Assembly: GCF_900172355.1 (NCBI RefSeq)
Contig: NZ_FWFZ01000021.1
Location: 1 to 64,000, forward strand
Direction of reading: 5' to 3'
Source: Roseisalinus antarcticus
GTDB lineage: Bacteria > Pseudomonadota > Alphaproteobacteria > Rhodobacterales > Rhodobacteraceae
DNA: 64,000 nt
Position numbers and translations under genes: made by a program. The notes under the pieces were generated by a model. It was given only the letters and a program-made list of their open reading frames with translations. It made no database searches and had not been told where the DNA came from. Below, piece by piece: positions 17,069 through 26,413 of this stretch; within the stretch, counting starts at the first letter, position 1, and the number at the start of each line of letters is the position of its first letter.

Positions 17069-17577
17069 CGAGAGGGGCAGGGGCCATGGCAGCCAAGGCG
17101 CAGGACACCGACACCGACGCTGACACCGGCGAGGCGATGCAGGACGACACCGCCGAGGACAGCTCTTCCGTCGCCGACCGCGAGCGCGAGCTGGGCGAGC
17201 GGCTGGCGCTGTCGAACCGCCGGCTGAAACGCGCCACCGAAGAGATCGCGGCCCTGACCCGCCATGTGCAGATCCTCGAAGGGGCGCTGCGCAAGAAGGA
17301 CCGGGCCTTCGGCCAGGCGCTCCTGTTCGACAACGTCGCCATTCGGCTGCCCTATATCGGGCGCTGGCCCTGGGTCGCGCGCCGGGCGATGCGCTACCGC
17401 GCCAGGCGGATCGTGCGCGCCGGGCTCTTCGATCCCAAGTGGTATGTCCAGGAATATCCCGATATCGCGGAGACCGGCGTCGATCCCGCCCGCCATTACC
17501 TGCGGGCCGGCTGGCGCGAGGGCCGCCTGCCGCGCGCCGACATGAAGGTCAATCCTCTGACGCGAGGCCAGCGATGA
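17065..17577 (+). CDS. Small coiled-coil protein with a single YPDV-type repeat
   Basis: A 170-residue protein of unknown function. An acidic start (TDTDADTGEAMQDD) is followed by a predicted coiled coil near residues 35-75 (ERELGERLALSNRRLKRATEE). A basic stretch and one copy of the FDPKWYVQEYPDIAETG..P.RHYLRAGWREGRLP repeat at about 115-152 complete it. The same repeat is found inside three large glycosyltransferases in this window, one of them encoded by the next, overlapping gene. A scaffold that tethers glycosyltransferases through the repeat is a reasonable hypothesis, but nothing in the sequence proves it. The ATG overlaps the preceding stop. Confidence 0.72.
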   Translation: MTRGAGAMAAKAQDTDTDADTGEAMQDDTAEDSSSVADRERELGERLALSNRRLKRATEEIAALTRHVQILEGALRKKDRAFGQALLFDNVAIRLPYIGRWPWVARRAMRYRARRIVRAGLFDPKWYVQEYPDIAETGVDPARHYLRAGWREGRLPRADMKVNPLTRGQR

Positions 17578-19655
17578 AACAGCCAAGCCGCGGGGAGGTG
17601 GACGAGGTCCATGCCTCCGACCTGTTCGACGCCGAGTGGTATCTTGCCGAATATCCCGATGTCGCGCTGCTGAAGATGAACCCGATCGTGCATTACCTGC
17701 GCTTCGGCGGCCCGCTGGGCCGGCGGCCGGCGGAATGGTTCGACCCCGACGCCTATCGCGCCGAATACCCCGAGGTGGACGAGGAGGGCGTCGACCCCTT
17801 CCTGCACTACATCCGCATCAACCGCCCCTCGGACGCCACCGGGACGGGAACGGGGACCGGCGCCGCGCGGCCGGACCGGGACGGCGACGGGCCGCCCCTG
17901 CCCGAGCCCGCCGGCGGCCCGCTGCTGTCCGCGCCCCTGCCCGAGGGCACGGTGCCCCATTACGGCGCCAAGATGCAGCGGCTGGCCGGGCTGGCCCGCG
18001 CCGCCGCCCCGCCCAGCCCCGAGCCCGACGATTACGAGACGGTGATGGAGGGGTTCGACCACCTGTTCTACCTCACCCGCTACCATGACATGGCCGCGGT
18101 CGCGCACCGCTCGAACATGGTCCGCCACTACCTGCGGGCCGGGGCGAAGGAGGGGCGCGATCCCTCGCCGCATTTCTCGACCAAGGGGTATCTCGCGCGC
18201 TATCCCGATCAGCGCCACAGCCCCGAGAACCCCTTTGCCCACTGGCTGCGCCGGGGCCGGGCCGAGGGCCAGATCGCGACCCCGCTGACCGAGTTCGACA
18301 AGGTCAGCCAGATCCTGGGTCACGAGTCCCCCGCCGCCACCCAGGAGATGCTGATCGCCCGCAGGCGCGACCTGCGCGAGCGGTTCGAGACCGGCAAGCT
18401 GGGCGAGATGGTGCGCAAGGCCACCGCCCACGAGCCGCTGGTCGGCCAGGTCTGGCCGCAGGCGCTGCAGCCCAACATCCAGCCCCTGGTCCGGCAGGAC
18501 CGGGTCAGGATGCTGGCCGCCCTGGGCGAGCTGCACGAGATGGCCGGCGCCCGCACAGCCCGCGCCGTGGTCGCCGTCAACGCCCCGCGCTGGGGCGGAG
18601 GGCGCCGGATGGAGGGCCACATCACCCATGCCCTGGCCGAGATGCTGGGGGTCGAGGAGGTGATCCTCATGGTCACCGACAAGGGCGGCGAGATGGCCGA
18701 TTCCAAGGCGCCGCCCGGGGTCCGCTACGTGGATTTCGCCAGCGCCACCGCGTCCCTGTCCAAGCCCAACCGCGAACGGATGCTGTTCGAGTTCCTGCGC
18801 GGCCTGGCGCCCGAGGCGGTGTTCAACATCAACTCGCTGACGATCTGGACGCTGATGACGAATTACCCCGGCCCGGTCTCGGCGAGCCTGCCGATCGTGG
18901 GCTGTTTCTTCTGCAACGACCAGAACCGCTTCGGCCATTGGGGCGGCTACCCGGCCTCGCAGTTCTACCGGCATTTCGACAAGATGCGCGCGGTCTGTCC
19001 CGACAGCCATTACCTGGCCGATCAGCTGGCCACGCAATTCGCGGTTCCGCCGGAACAGAGACACAAGATCGCCGTGCTGGAAGGGCCGGTGGACCCCAGC
19101 CTGCCGGTGGCCTCCGCCCCCGCGCCGGGCCGGGGCCGGCGGCCGCAGTTCTTCTGGGCCAGCCGGCTCGACGACCAGAAGCGGCTCGACGTGGTCTATG
19201 CCATCGCCCGCGCCATGCCCGATGTCGACATCCGGATGTGGGGCGCCCCCGTCGCCAGCCAGATCGACCCGCGGGTCGACAAGCCCGGCAACGTGATCCT
19301 CGAAGGGGTCTACGACAGCTTCGCCGCGCTGCCGCTGGGCAAGGCCGACGGCTGGCTCTACACCTCGGAATGGGACGGGGTGCCGTCGATCCTGCTCGAG
19401 GTGGCGATGACCGGGATCCCGATGGTGGGCAGCCTGGTGGGCGGCTGCGGCGAGGTCCTGCGCGAGGGCCTGTCCTGGCCGATCGCCGATTTCGCGAACC
19501 CCGACGCCTATGTCGACGCCATGCGCGCCCTGCTGGCCGACCCCGAGGGCGCCCGCGCCCGGGCGCTGCAGCTGCGCGAGGCGCTGGTGGCCGAGCGCAC
19601 GCCAGAGGCCTATGCCGCCACGCTGGCGCAATTCTTCGAAGGGACCGCCCCATGA
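17574..19655 (+). CDS. Modular glycosyltransferase: YPDV-type repeats plus GT4-like C-terminal domain
   Basis: A 693-residue protein. Repeat modules lie at about residues 15-85 (FDAEWYLAEYPDVALL, FDPDAYRAEYPEVDEEG) and again around 160-235 (FDHLFYLTRYHDMAAV, and a PHFSTKGYLARYPD segment). The C-terminal GT-B part has FFWASRLDDQKRLDVVY near 525 and EWDGVPSILLEVAMTG near 600. It is clearly paralogous to the 13513-15492 product in domain order and motifs. I chose the ATG at 17574 because it overlaps the upstream stop as ATGA, although the frame runs further upstream. The next gene overlaps in the same way. Confidence 0.85.
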   Translation: MKQPSRGEVDEVHASDLFDAEWYLAEYPDVALLKMNPIVHYLRFGGPLGRRPAEWFDPDAYRAEYPEVDEEGVDPFLHYIRINRPSDATGTGTGTGAARPDRDGDGPPLPEPAGGPLLSAPLPEGTVPHYGAKMQRLAGLARAAAPPSPEPDDYETVMEGFDHLFYLTRYHDMAAVAHRSNMVRHYLRAGAKEGRDPSPHFSTKGYLARYPDQRHSPENPFAHWLRRGRAEGQIATPLTEFDKVSQILGHESPAATQEMLIARRRDLRERFETGKLGEMVRKATAHEPLVGQVWPQALQPNIQPLVRQDRVRMLAALGELHEMAGARTARAVVAVNAPRWGGGRRMEGHITHALAEMLGVEEVILMVTDKGGEMADSKAPPGVRYVDFASATASLSKPNRERMLFEFLRGLAPEAVFNINSLTIWTLMTNYPGPVSASLPIVGCFFCNDQNRFGHWGGYPASQFYRHFDKMRAVCPDSHYLADQLATQFAVPPEQRHKIAVLEGPVDPSLPVASAPAPGRGRRPQFFWASRLDDQKRLDVVYAIARAMPDVDIRMWGAPVASQIDPRVDKPGNVILEGVYDSFAALPLGKADGWLYTSEWDGVPSILLEVAMTGIPMVGSLVGGCGEVLREGLSWPIADFANPDAYVDAMRALLADPEGARARALQLREALVAERTPEAYAATLAQFFEGTAP

Positions 19656-20398
19656 GTGCCGATCTGACCGTGGCGCTGAACGCCCATTCCGAGACCGTCG
19701 TCGCGGGCCCGACCATGTCCAGCGCCGAGGCCGCCATCGCCGCCGCCGAGGCCGCCGGGCTGACGGTCGAGCGGATCATCGGCCTGGACCGGGTCAGCGA
19801 CGGCGCCCGCGCCTTCTTCGAGCAGCCCGCCTTCGACAGCTGGCGGCGGCTGGAGCTCGATTGCGGCGACCTCGGGCTCTCGCGCAACGCGCTGGCCGAG
19901 GCGGCCACCGGCGAGATCGTGGCCTTTCTCGACGCCGACGACCTGTTCTCGGAAAACTGGCTGTCCGATGGCGCCGCCGTGCTGCGCGCCGCCGCCGCGG
20001 GCCGCGATCCGCGCGGCGAGCGGCTGATCCTGCATCCGGAGGTGAACTGGTTCTTCGACGCCGCGCGTTCGGTGCTGGTGAACCCCGACCAGGGATCGGA
20101 GTTCTACACCCCGCTCTACTGGCAGATGGCGAATTACTACGATTCGCTGGCCATGGCCCCGCGCACCGCCTTTCTCGAGGTGCCCTATGCCGGGCGCGAC
20201 AAGGAACGCGGCCTGGGCTTCGAGGACTGGCGCTGGAACATCGAGACGATCGAGGCGGGCTGGCGCCACATGACCGTGCCCGACACGATCATCTTCAAGC
20301 GCCGCCGCGACGATTCTCTCGTGACGCAACTGGGCGCGAGCCGATCCGTCCTGTGGGATCTGGACGCGTTGCGGATCGACCGGCTCGAGACGCTGTAA
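19652..20398 (+). CDS. GT2-like glycosyltransferase (paralogue of 15489-16367)
   Basis: A 248-residue GT-A protein. LTVALNAHSETVVAGPTM begins the fold, VAFLDADDLFSENW at about 92-105 carries the acidic metal-binding residues, and FEDWRWNIETIEAGW with IIFKRRRDDSL completes the shared C-terminal block. It lacks the low-complexity tail of its paralogue. The ATG at 19652 overlaps the stop of the modular glycosyltransferase (ATGA). A hairpin follows the stop at 20402-20423, so this may be the last gene of the coupled chain that starts near 13513. Confidence 0.84.
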   Translation: MSADLTVALNAHSETVVAGPTMSSAEAAIAAAEAAGLTVERIIGLDRVSDGARAFFEQPAFDSWRRLELDCGDLGLSRNALAEAATGEIVAFLDADDLFSENWLSDGAAVLRAAAAGRDPRGERLILHPEVNWFFDAARSVLVNPDQGSEFYTPLYWQMANYYDSLAMAPRTAFLEVPYAGRDKERGLGFEDWRWNIETIEAGWRHMTVPDTIIFKRRRDDSLVTQLGASRSVLWDLDALRIDRLETL

Positions 20399-20401
20399 GG
20401 C

Positions 20402-20423
20402 GGCCGCGCGGCGCAGCGCGGCC
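20402..20423. terminator. Hairpin after the first glycosyltransferase operon
   Basis: GGCCGCGC (20402-20409) pairs with GCGCGGCC (20416-20423) across a six-base loop, immediately after the stop at 20398. No T-run follows, so it could be a Rho-independent-like attenuator or only a processing hairpin. The next gene has its own GGGGAGA ribosome-binding site. Confidence 0.4.
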
Positions 20424-20464
20424 AGGGAGGCCCGGACGGGACGGGCTCAGGGGAGAGACAAGTC

Positions 20465-21589
20465 ATGGCAAAGACCACCGCTCTGGTGCATTTCAATCAC
20501 AAGATGGTCGACGGCAAGGTCGCCTGGAACGATCTCGGCACCACCGATTTCCGTCCCAATTACGGCGACATGCTGGTCTGTGCCGCGCTGCTGCAGCACC
20601 TCGGCCCGGCGGCGGCCGAGGCGGGCGAGACCCGGATGATGTTCGGCCAGCCGGCCAGGCCCGCCGACGTGGCGCTGGTGCGCGGCTCGACCTATGTCCA
20701 CAAGAACTTCGATTACCGCAAGGCGATGAAGACGCTCGAGGGCTTCGACTGCCCGATCGCGATCATCGGGCTGGGTGCGCAGTCGCAGCAGAACGACCCG
20801 ACCTTTCTGGATGACAATGCCGATGCGCGCGATTTCGTCGCCTGCCTGAACGAGCGGTCGAAAAGCATCTCGGTCCGGGGCGCCTTCACCGCCGAGGTGC
20901 TGACCCGGCTGGGGGCGCAGAACATCCGCGTCACCGGCTGCCCGTCGCTGTTCTATTCCTGCGCCGTGCCCAGCGTGACCCTGCCGGGATTGCTCGACAC
21001 CCCCGAGCGGCGGCTGGGCGTGTCGCTGCACACCGGGCTGCGCGGCTCGATCTATTGCCGCGACCCGGCCAAGGCGCGCGAGAAGCACGTGCAGGCGCTG
21101 GTCCACGCGATCGAGGGCTCCTCCAAGGCGGGGTTCTTCGAACAGGGCGTCAAGCTGGAGTTCGACCTCGCCGACCACCGGCTGCCGTTCGAGGCGCGGA
21201 TGGCGGCCGCCCGCGAGGTGCTGGCCCATATCGGCGGCGAGGGTGCGCTGAGCCCCGAACAGGTCATCGCCCATACCGTCAGCGTGCGCAGCATCGACGA
21301 CTGGCTGTCGAAGGTGCGCGACGTGGACGCCATGGTGGGCTTTCGGTTTCACGGCAACATGGTCGGCCTGCTGCAGGGTCTGCCCTGCTATTACTGGACC
21401 TACGATTCACGGCTCAAGGAGTTCTGCGAGCTCTACAAGCTGCCCTACAGCGACGTGGCCGAGGAGTGGGTCGACCCGGTGCGGGCCATGCTCGACCACG
21501 ATTGGGACGCCGCCAACGCCGCCTTCGCCACCTGCCATGCCGAGCTCAAGGCCTGCTATGCCGAGAACGGCATCGAGACGGTGCTCTGA
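20465..21589 (+). CDS. Polysaccharide pyruvyl transferase family protein
   Basis: A 374-residue protein of the polysaccharide pyruvyl transferase family (GT-B-like fold). Typical features are the early FRPNYGDMLVCAALLQHL segment, IIGLGAQSQ near residue 100, SVRGAFTAEVLTRLGAQNIRVTGCPSL near 140-165 and the late MVGFRFHGNMVGLLQGLP motif. Such enzymes add a pyruvate ketal from phosphoenolpyruvate to a sugar and give the polymer negative charge; some members have other ketal or transferase roles. It lies between the glycosyltransferase chain and sqdB with clear spacing and a GGGGAGA ribosome-binding site 7 bases before the ATG. Confidence 0.87.
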   Translation: MAKTTALVHFNHKMVDGKVAWNDLGTTDFRPNYGDMLVCAALLQHLGPAAAEAGETRMMFGQPARPADVALVRGSTYVHKNFDYRKAMKTLEGFDCPIAIIGLGAQSQQNDPTFLDDNADARDFVACLNERSKSISVRGAFTAEVLTRLGAQNIRVTGCPSLFYSCAVPSVTLPGLLDTPERRLGVSLHTGLRGSIYCRDPAKAREKHVQALVHAIEGSSKAGFFEQGVKLEFDLADHRLPFEARMAAAREVLAHIGGEGALSPEQVIAHTVSVRSIDDWLSKVRDVDAMVGFRFHGNMVGLLQGLPCYYWTYDSRLKEFCELYKLPYSDVAEEWVDPVRAMLDHDWDAANAAFATCHAELKACYAENGIETVL

Positions 21590-21719
21590 CAGGCGCGGGG
21601 GGCGGGCCGTGGCCCGGACGCCATGGCTCCGCGGGGCCATGGTTCGCAGGGTTTCCTTCCCCCCGGAACGGCGATAAAGGACGCGCAATTATTTGGGTCT
21701 CGAGAAGGGTTCTGGGAGC

Positions 21720-22877
21720 ATGAAGGTCATCATTCTGGGCGGGGACGGCTTCTGCGGCTGGCCGAACGCCCTGTATCTTTCCAACCGCGGTCACGACGTC
21801 ATCATCGTCGACAACCTCAGCCGTCGCCAGATCGACCTGGAGCTCGAGGTCGACAGCCTGACCCCGATCAAGCCCATCGGCGAGCGCCTGCGCGTCTGGA
21901 AAGAGCTGACCGGCAACGAGATCAAGTTCCACAACTTCACCGTGGGCGAGCATTACCACCGCCTTCTGACCCTGATCCAGGACGAGAAGCCGGACGCGAT
22001 CATCCACTTCGCCGAACAGCGCGCCGCGCCCTATTCGATGAAATCCTCGAGCCACAAGCGCTACACCGTCTCCAACAACCTCAACGCCACCAACGACGTG
22101 CTGGCCGCGATCGTGGAATCGGGCCAGGACATCCACCTTGTCCACCTCGGGACCATGGGCGTCTACGGCTACGGCACCGCCGGCATGAAGATCCCCGAGG
22201 GCTACCTCAAGGTGCGCATCGACACCCCCGCCGGCGAGGCCGAGACCGAGATCCTCTATCCCACCAACCCCGGCTCGATCTACCACATGACGAAAAGCCA
22301 GGATCAGCTGTTCTTCCACTTCTACAACAAGAACGACGGGGTGAAGATCACCGACCTGCACCAGGGCATCGTCTGGGGCACCCAGACCGACGAGACCAAG
22401 CAGGACGAGCGGCTGATCAACCGCTTCGACTATGACGGCGATTATGGCACCGTGCTCAACCGCTTCATCATGCAGGCCGCGGTCGAGTACCCGATGACCG
22501 TGCATGGCACCGGCGGCCAGACCCGCGCCTTCATCCACATCCAGGACACCTGCCGCTGCATCGAGCTGGCGCTGGAGAACCCGCCGCAATCGGGCGAGCG
22601 CGTCAACATCCTCAACCAGATGACCGAGACCCACCGGGTCCGCGATCTGGCGCAGATGCTGCACGACGCCATGGGGGCCGAGATCGCCTATCTCGACAAC
22701 CCGCGCAACGAGGCGGCCGAGAACGAGCTGCACGTGGCCAACGACCGCTTTCTGGGGATGGGCCTCGAGCCGATCAAGCTGGAAAGCGGCGTGATGGACG
22801 AAGTCCGCGAGATCGCGCAGAAATACGCCGCGCGCTGCGACACCTCCAAGATCCCTTGCGTCTCGCTCTGGCGCTGA
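21720..22877 (+). CDS. sqdB: UDP-sulfoquinovose synthase
   Basis: A 385-residue extended SDR enzyme that converts UDP-glucose plus sulfite to UDP-sulfoquinovose. The NAD turn GGDGFCGW is at residues 7-14, VDNLSRR near 33-39, [14 protein letters not shown] near 98-111, GTMGVYG near 143-149 and the catalytic YHMTK pair near 183-187; all are SQD1/SqdB hallmarks. The start is the ATG at 21720 with GGGAG just upstream. Its usual role is the sulfolipid SQDG, but here it sits in a polysaccharide locus and a sulfite-producing APS reductase is encoded 2 kb downstream. Incorporation of sulfoquinovose into the polymer is therefore possible. Confidence 0.95.
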   Translation: MKVIILGGDGFCGWPNALYLSNRGHDVIIVDNLSRRQIDLELEVDSLTPIKPIGERLRVWKELTGNEIKFHNFTVGEHYHRLLTLIQDEKPDAIIHFAEQRAAPYSMKSSSHKRYTVSNNLNATNDVLAAIVESGQDIHLVHLGTMGVYGYGTAGMKIPEGYLKVRIDTPAGEAETEILYPTNPGSIYHMTKSQDQLFFHFYNKNDGVKITDLHQGIVWGTQTDETKQDERLINRFDYDGDYGTVLNRFIMQAAVEYPMTVHGTGGQTRAFIHIQDTCRCIELALENPPQSGERVNILNQMTETHRVRDLAQMLHDAMGAEIAYLDNPRNEAAENELHVANDRFLGMGLEPIKLESGVMDEVREIAQKYAARCDTSKIPCVSLWR

Positions 22878-22929
22878 CGACGGACCCGGGCCGGGCGGCC
22901 GGGGCGGCGGCGGGGTGAGCCCCGTGCTC

Positions 22930-23940
22930 CATCTCCTTCTGGGGCTGGAGCGCACCGGCACCGCCGCCCTGCACGGCGCTGGCGCACAACCGGTCCTGGT
23001 TGCGCGACCGCGGGGTGCTTTATCCCGAAACCGGTTTCGGCCCGCCGATGCCCGGCGGGCTGCCCGACCTGCCCTGCGGCCACGGCGCGCTGCGCGGCGC
23101 CTTCCGCCTGCCGGCCGATGGCACGCGCCACCCGGTCCCGGCACGGATCCTGGCCTCGCTGGGCGAGGAGATCGCCGAGAGCGGCGCATAAAGGGTGCTG
23201 CTGGGATCGGACGCCTGGCTTGCCCTGCAATTCGCCCTGACCCCGGCCGAGGCCGCCGCCGCCCTGGGGCCGTTCGGGCGCCTGCGCCCGCTGGCCTACC
23301 TGTCCCGGCAGGACCGCTTCCTCGACCGGTTCTACCGCGAGGCCCTGTGCCGGATCCATCCGCGCGTCGGCCATGGCATCCAGGGGTTCTTCGCCCGGTC
23401 GGCCCGGGATTGGGTCGATTTCGAGGCCCGGCTCGCGCCCTGGATCGCCGCCGGCGGGCTGCGGCTGCGGTCCCGGGACGATGCCGAGGCGGGGCCGGGC
23501 GTGCTGGCCGATCTCTGCACCGAGGTGCTGGGGCTGGAGGGGCCGCCGCCCGCGCCTGCCGCGCCCGTGCCCCGGCTGCCGCGCGGGCTGGTGACCCTGG
23601 CGCGGGCGGTGAACCGGCGCCCCGACCTGACCCATGCCGCCCGGGCCGAGATCCTGCAACACCTGCGCACGGCGCCCGATTGGGCCGGAACAGAGACTGA
23701 ACAGCGGCTGGAGCGCAAGGCCACGCTGCTGGCGCGACCGTTCCGGGCCCGGCTCGCGGCGGAGTACGCGGCGCTGAACCGGCGGCTGGCGGCGGAGGCG
23801 ATGACCGGCCCCACGGTGCGCTTCGTCTTCCCCGACCCGCTGCCGCCCCGGCCCCAGGCCCTCCAGCGCCACGACGAGGCGGCGGCGGCGGCGCTGGCGC
23901 TCCGGTTCTGGCCGCCGGCGCCGCTGGCCCGGCCCCCGGT
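22930..23940 (+). pseudogene. Broken sulfotransferase-like gene
   Basis: Coding-like sequence is interrupted twice. A GTG at 22930 opens VLHLLLGLERTGTAAL, a P-loop start like those at 34689 and 35793. A one-base shift near 22978 is needed to continue into ALAHNRSWLRDRGVLYPET. An in-frame TAA at 23189-23191 then interrupts the frame, which resumes as RVLLGSDAWLALQF and runs on with SRQDRFLDRFYREALCR to about 23870. A further frame change near 23940 leads into the next glycosyltransferase-like frame. The similarity to the sulfotransferase group is in the overall motif order (VLYPET, LLGSD, YLSRQDRFLDRFYRE). Real decay is likelier than three sequencing errors, but errors cannot be excluded. Confidence 0.7.
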
Positions 23941-24048
23941 GCCGCCCGCACGGACCCCCGGATCGGGCTGGTCAGCCTGCAGCGCTGCCCGCCCGAACAG
24001 ACCCGCGCCTTTCTGCGCTATCACCTGAACAGCGGGGCCGCGCACATC

Positions 24049-24879
24049 GTGCTCTATCTCGACCTGCCCGACGACCCGGCGGGCGCCGAATGGGCGTATC
24101 ACCCGGCGGTCGAGGTCGTGCCCTGCACGCCCGCGGTCTGGCAGCGGCTTTGCGGCACCCCCGCCCCGGCCGACCTCGGCGACAAGCAGCGCGGGGTGAT
24201 GGCCGACGGGCTGGCCCGGCTGCGCGCCGCGGGGATGGACTGGTCGCTGATGCTGGATGCCGACGAGCTGGTCCACGGCGACATGCACCGCGCCCTGGCC
24301 GGGGCGGGGGGCGAGGCGGGGGCCGGCACGGCCGCCCTGGTCACGCTGGAGCCGGCCGAGGCCCTGCGCCACCCGGAGATGGGCGAGGGGCTGTTCGATC
24401 CGCGCTGGTTCAAGCGCCTGTCCCGGGGCTCGCGGGTCGAGGCCCTGCGCCTGCGCGAGGCTTACGGCGACATCCCCCTGATGCCGGCCTCGGGGTTCTT
24501 CGGCCATACCTCGGGCAAGACCTTCGTGCGCACCGATGTGCCGATCGACCTCTATTCCCTGCACCTGCCCGAACATTCCCGCATCCGGCACGGGCAGGTC
24601 GCCGCCCGCGACGTCCTGCTGCTGCATTTCGACGTGCTGCCCCATGACGCCTGGTGCGACCGCTGGCGGATGCGGGCCCGCGCCGGGGTGCATTACTGCG
24701 ACCGGCGCCCGCAGCTCGATCTGATCCGCGCCCTGCTGGAGGCGGACGATGCCGCCGGGCTGCGCGCGCTCTATGACCGGTGGTATTTCGCCGATGCCGA
24801 CCGGCTGGCCTGGCTGCAGGAGGCGGGCCTGGCGATGCGGCTTGAGATCCCCGCCCGGCTGTTCTCGGCCCCCGCCTGA
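24049..24879 (+). CDS. Glycosyltransferase of the GT2_4/GT92-like type, N-terminus displaced or truncated
   Basis: A frame of at least 276 residues from a GTG at 24049. Coding similarity clearly begins earlier: the same frame reads RIGLVSLQRCPPEQTRAFL from 23959, with no convincing start codon. Recognisable parts are the LYLDLPDDP opening, DKQRGVMADGLARL, SLMLDADELVHGD (the DxD-like acidic patch) near residue 66 and FFGHTSGKTFVRTD near 150. Members of this group are putative glycosyltransferases in which a poly-acidic motif binds the donor metal. The lost start and the broken gene directly upstream suggest that it is a remnant or was once fused to the upstream protein. Confidence 0.6.
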   Translation: MLYLDLPDDPAGAEWAYHPAVEVVPCTPAVWQRLCGTPAPADLGDKQRGVMADGLARLRAAGMDWSLMLDADELVHGDMHRALAGAGGEAGAGTAALVTLEPAEALRHPEMGEGLFDPRWFKRLSRGSRVEALRLREAYGDIPLMPASGFFGHTSGKTFVRTDVPIDLYSLHLPEHSRIRHGQVAARDVLLLHFDVLPHDAWCDRWRMRARAGVHYCDRRPQLDLIRALLEADDAAGLRALYDRWYFADADRLAWLQEAGLAMRLEIPARLFSAPA

Positions 24880-25023
24880 GCCGTGGCTTGCCCCATCCCC
24901 CCGCCTGACCCCGCCCGATCCGCAGCCCGATCCGCGGCCCGGGCGCCACGCCGCGGCCCCGGCTGACGCTGCGGCGCAGCAGAGACTTGGCGCAGCCCCC
25001 TTCCCCCTGCTAGACACGCCGCC

Positions 25024-25800
25024 ATGAGAGATCTGCGCCCCGCACCGCCCGCCGCCCCGTTCGAGACCAATGCCCGGTTGGAGCTGGCCGAGCGTGCCCG
25101 GGCCCTGGCCGCGCATCACGCCGGGCAGGGCGCCGAAGAGGTGCTGCGCACGGCGATGACCGAGGATTTCCCCGGCCGCATCGGGCTGGTCAGCTCGTTC
25201 GGGACCGAGGCCGCCGTGCTGCTGCACATGGTTAGCCGGATCGACCCCTATACGCCGGTGATCTTCCTCGACACCTGGAAGCATTTCCCCGAGACGCTGG
25301 CCTATCGCGACACCCTGGTGGAGGCCTTCGGCCTGTGCAACATCCAGACGGTGACCCCGCGCCCGGCCAGCGTGAAGGCCGACGATCCGGCCGGCGATCT
25401 GCACGCCCGCAACCCGGATCTGTGCTGTCACGTCCGCAAGACCCTGCCGATGCTGGCCTCGCTCAGGGCGCTCGACGCCTGGATCACCGGGCGCAAGCGT
25501 CACCAGGCCTCGACCCGGCAGGGGCTGTCGCTGTTCGAGGCGCAGGACCGCTGGATCAAGCTGAACCCGCTGGCGGACTGGACGCCGGACGACGTCGCCG
25601 CCTATTTCGAGACCCACGACCTGCCGCGCCACCCGCTCGAGGCGCAGGGCTATCCGTCGGTCGGCTGTGCGCCCTGCACCCGCGCCGTGGCCCCGGGCGA
25701 GGATGCCCGCGCCGGCCGCTGGGCCGAAAGCGACAAGACCGAATGCGGCATCCATTTCGTCGACGGCAAGATGGTGCGCGGCCCGCTGCCCAAGGGCTGA
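25024..25800 (+). CDS. cysH: Adenylylsulfate (APS/PAPS) reductase, CysH family
   Basis: A 258-residue CysH protein that reduces activated sulfate to sulfite. The PP-loop region SSFGTEAAVLLHM is near residues 60-72. The cysteine pattern LCCHVRK near 135-141 and GCAPCTR near 217-223 is the paired CC...CxxC that binds a [4Fe-4S] cluster in APS reductases. KTECGIH near 238-244 carries the catalytic C-terminal cysteine. The complete cysteine set suggests APS rather than PAPS as substrate. On this element it could feed sulfite to UDP-sulfoquinovose synthase. No other assimilation genes are seen, so it may duplicate or supplement a chromosomal copy. Confidence 0.93.
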   Translation: MRDLRPAPPAAPFETNARLELAERARALAAHHAGQGAEEVLRTAMTEDFPGRIGLVSSFGTEAAVLLHMVSRIDPYTPVIFLDTWKHFPETLAYRDTLVEAFGLCNIQTVTPRPASVKADDPAGDLHARNPDLCCHVRKTLPMLASLRALDAWITGRKRHQASTRQGLSLFEAQDRWIKLNPLADWTPDDVAAYFETHDLPRHPLEAQGYPSVGCAPCTRAVAPGEDARAGRWAESDKTECGIHFVDGKMVRGPLPKG

Positions 25801-25906
25801 GCGTCCCCGGCCTGCGGCGCGGCGGTCTGCCGCTGGAGCCCGGCGCGGCCGGGCGCTAGGCTCGGTGCGAGCCGACCCCACCCGCCCACAGCCAGAGAGA
25901 TCCGCC

Positions 25907-26413
25907 ATGGCCCCCGCGACCCCGCCCGACACCTATCTTGTCACCGCCGCCGAGATCGCCGCGATGGAGGGGCTGGCCAAGAGCCATTTCCTCAACCCCG
26001 GCGCCCGGCGGATCAACAAGTCCCTGGGCGACCTGGCCGGCCTGACCGGGATCGGCGTGCACCTGATCGAGGTCGCCCCCGGGAACGCCACCACCGAACA
26101 TCACGTCCATCACCACGAGGACGAATGCGTCTTCGTGCTGTCGGGCACCGCCACCGCCCATATCGGCGATGCGGCCCATGCCATCGGCCCGGGGGATTTC
26201 ATCGGCTATCGCAAGGGGGGGCTGGCCCATTCGATCCGCAACACCGGGTCCGAGACCCTGCGCTGCCTGGTGATCGGCGCGCGGCTGGCCCATGACGTGG
26301 GCGATTACCCGCGCCTGGGCAAGCGGATCTACCGCCATGCCGGGCTGCCCTGGAACCTGGTCGATCACGCGGACATCACCGAGCCCGGGGCGGGGGCTGG
26401 CGCCAAGAAATAG
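25907..26413 (+). CDS. Cupin-domain protein
   Basis: A 168-residue single-domain cupin. The metal-binding motif appears as TEHHVHHHEDECVFVLSGTA near residues 64-83, and the second motif as GPGDFIGYRKGGLAHSIRNTG near 100-120. The final FVL/LGKRIYRHAG part resembles small sugar-metabolism or quercetinase-like cupins of unknown activity. The start is the ATG at 25907 with AGAGAGA upstream. It lies 106 bp after cysH on the same strand. The upstream gap holds GC-rich inverted repeats but no clear promoter. Substrate is unknown; a nucleotide-sugar or sulfur role is only suggested by position. Confidence 0.8.
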   Translation: MAPATPPDTYLVTAAEIAAMEGLAKSHFLNPGARRINKSLGDLAGLTGIGVHLIEVAPGNATTEHHVHHHEDECVFVLSGTATAHIGDAAHAIGPGDFIGYRKGGLAHSIRNTGSETLRCLVIGARLAHDVGDYPRLGKRIYRHAGLPWNLVDHADITEPGAGAGAKK

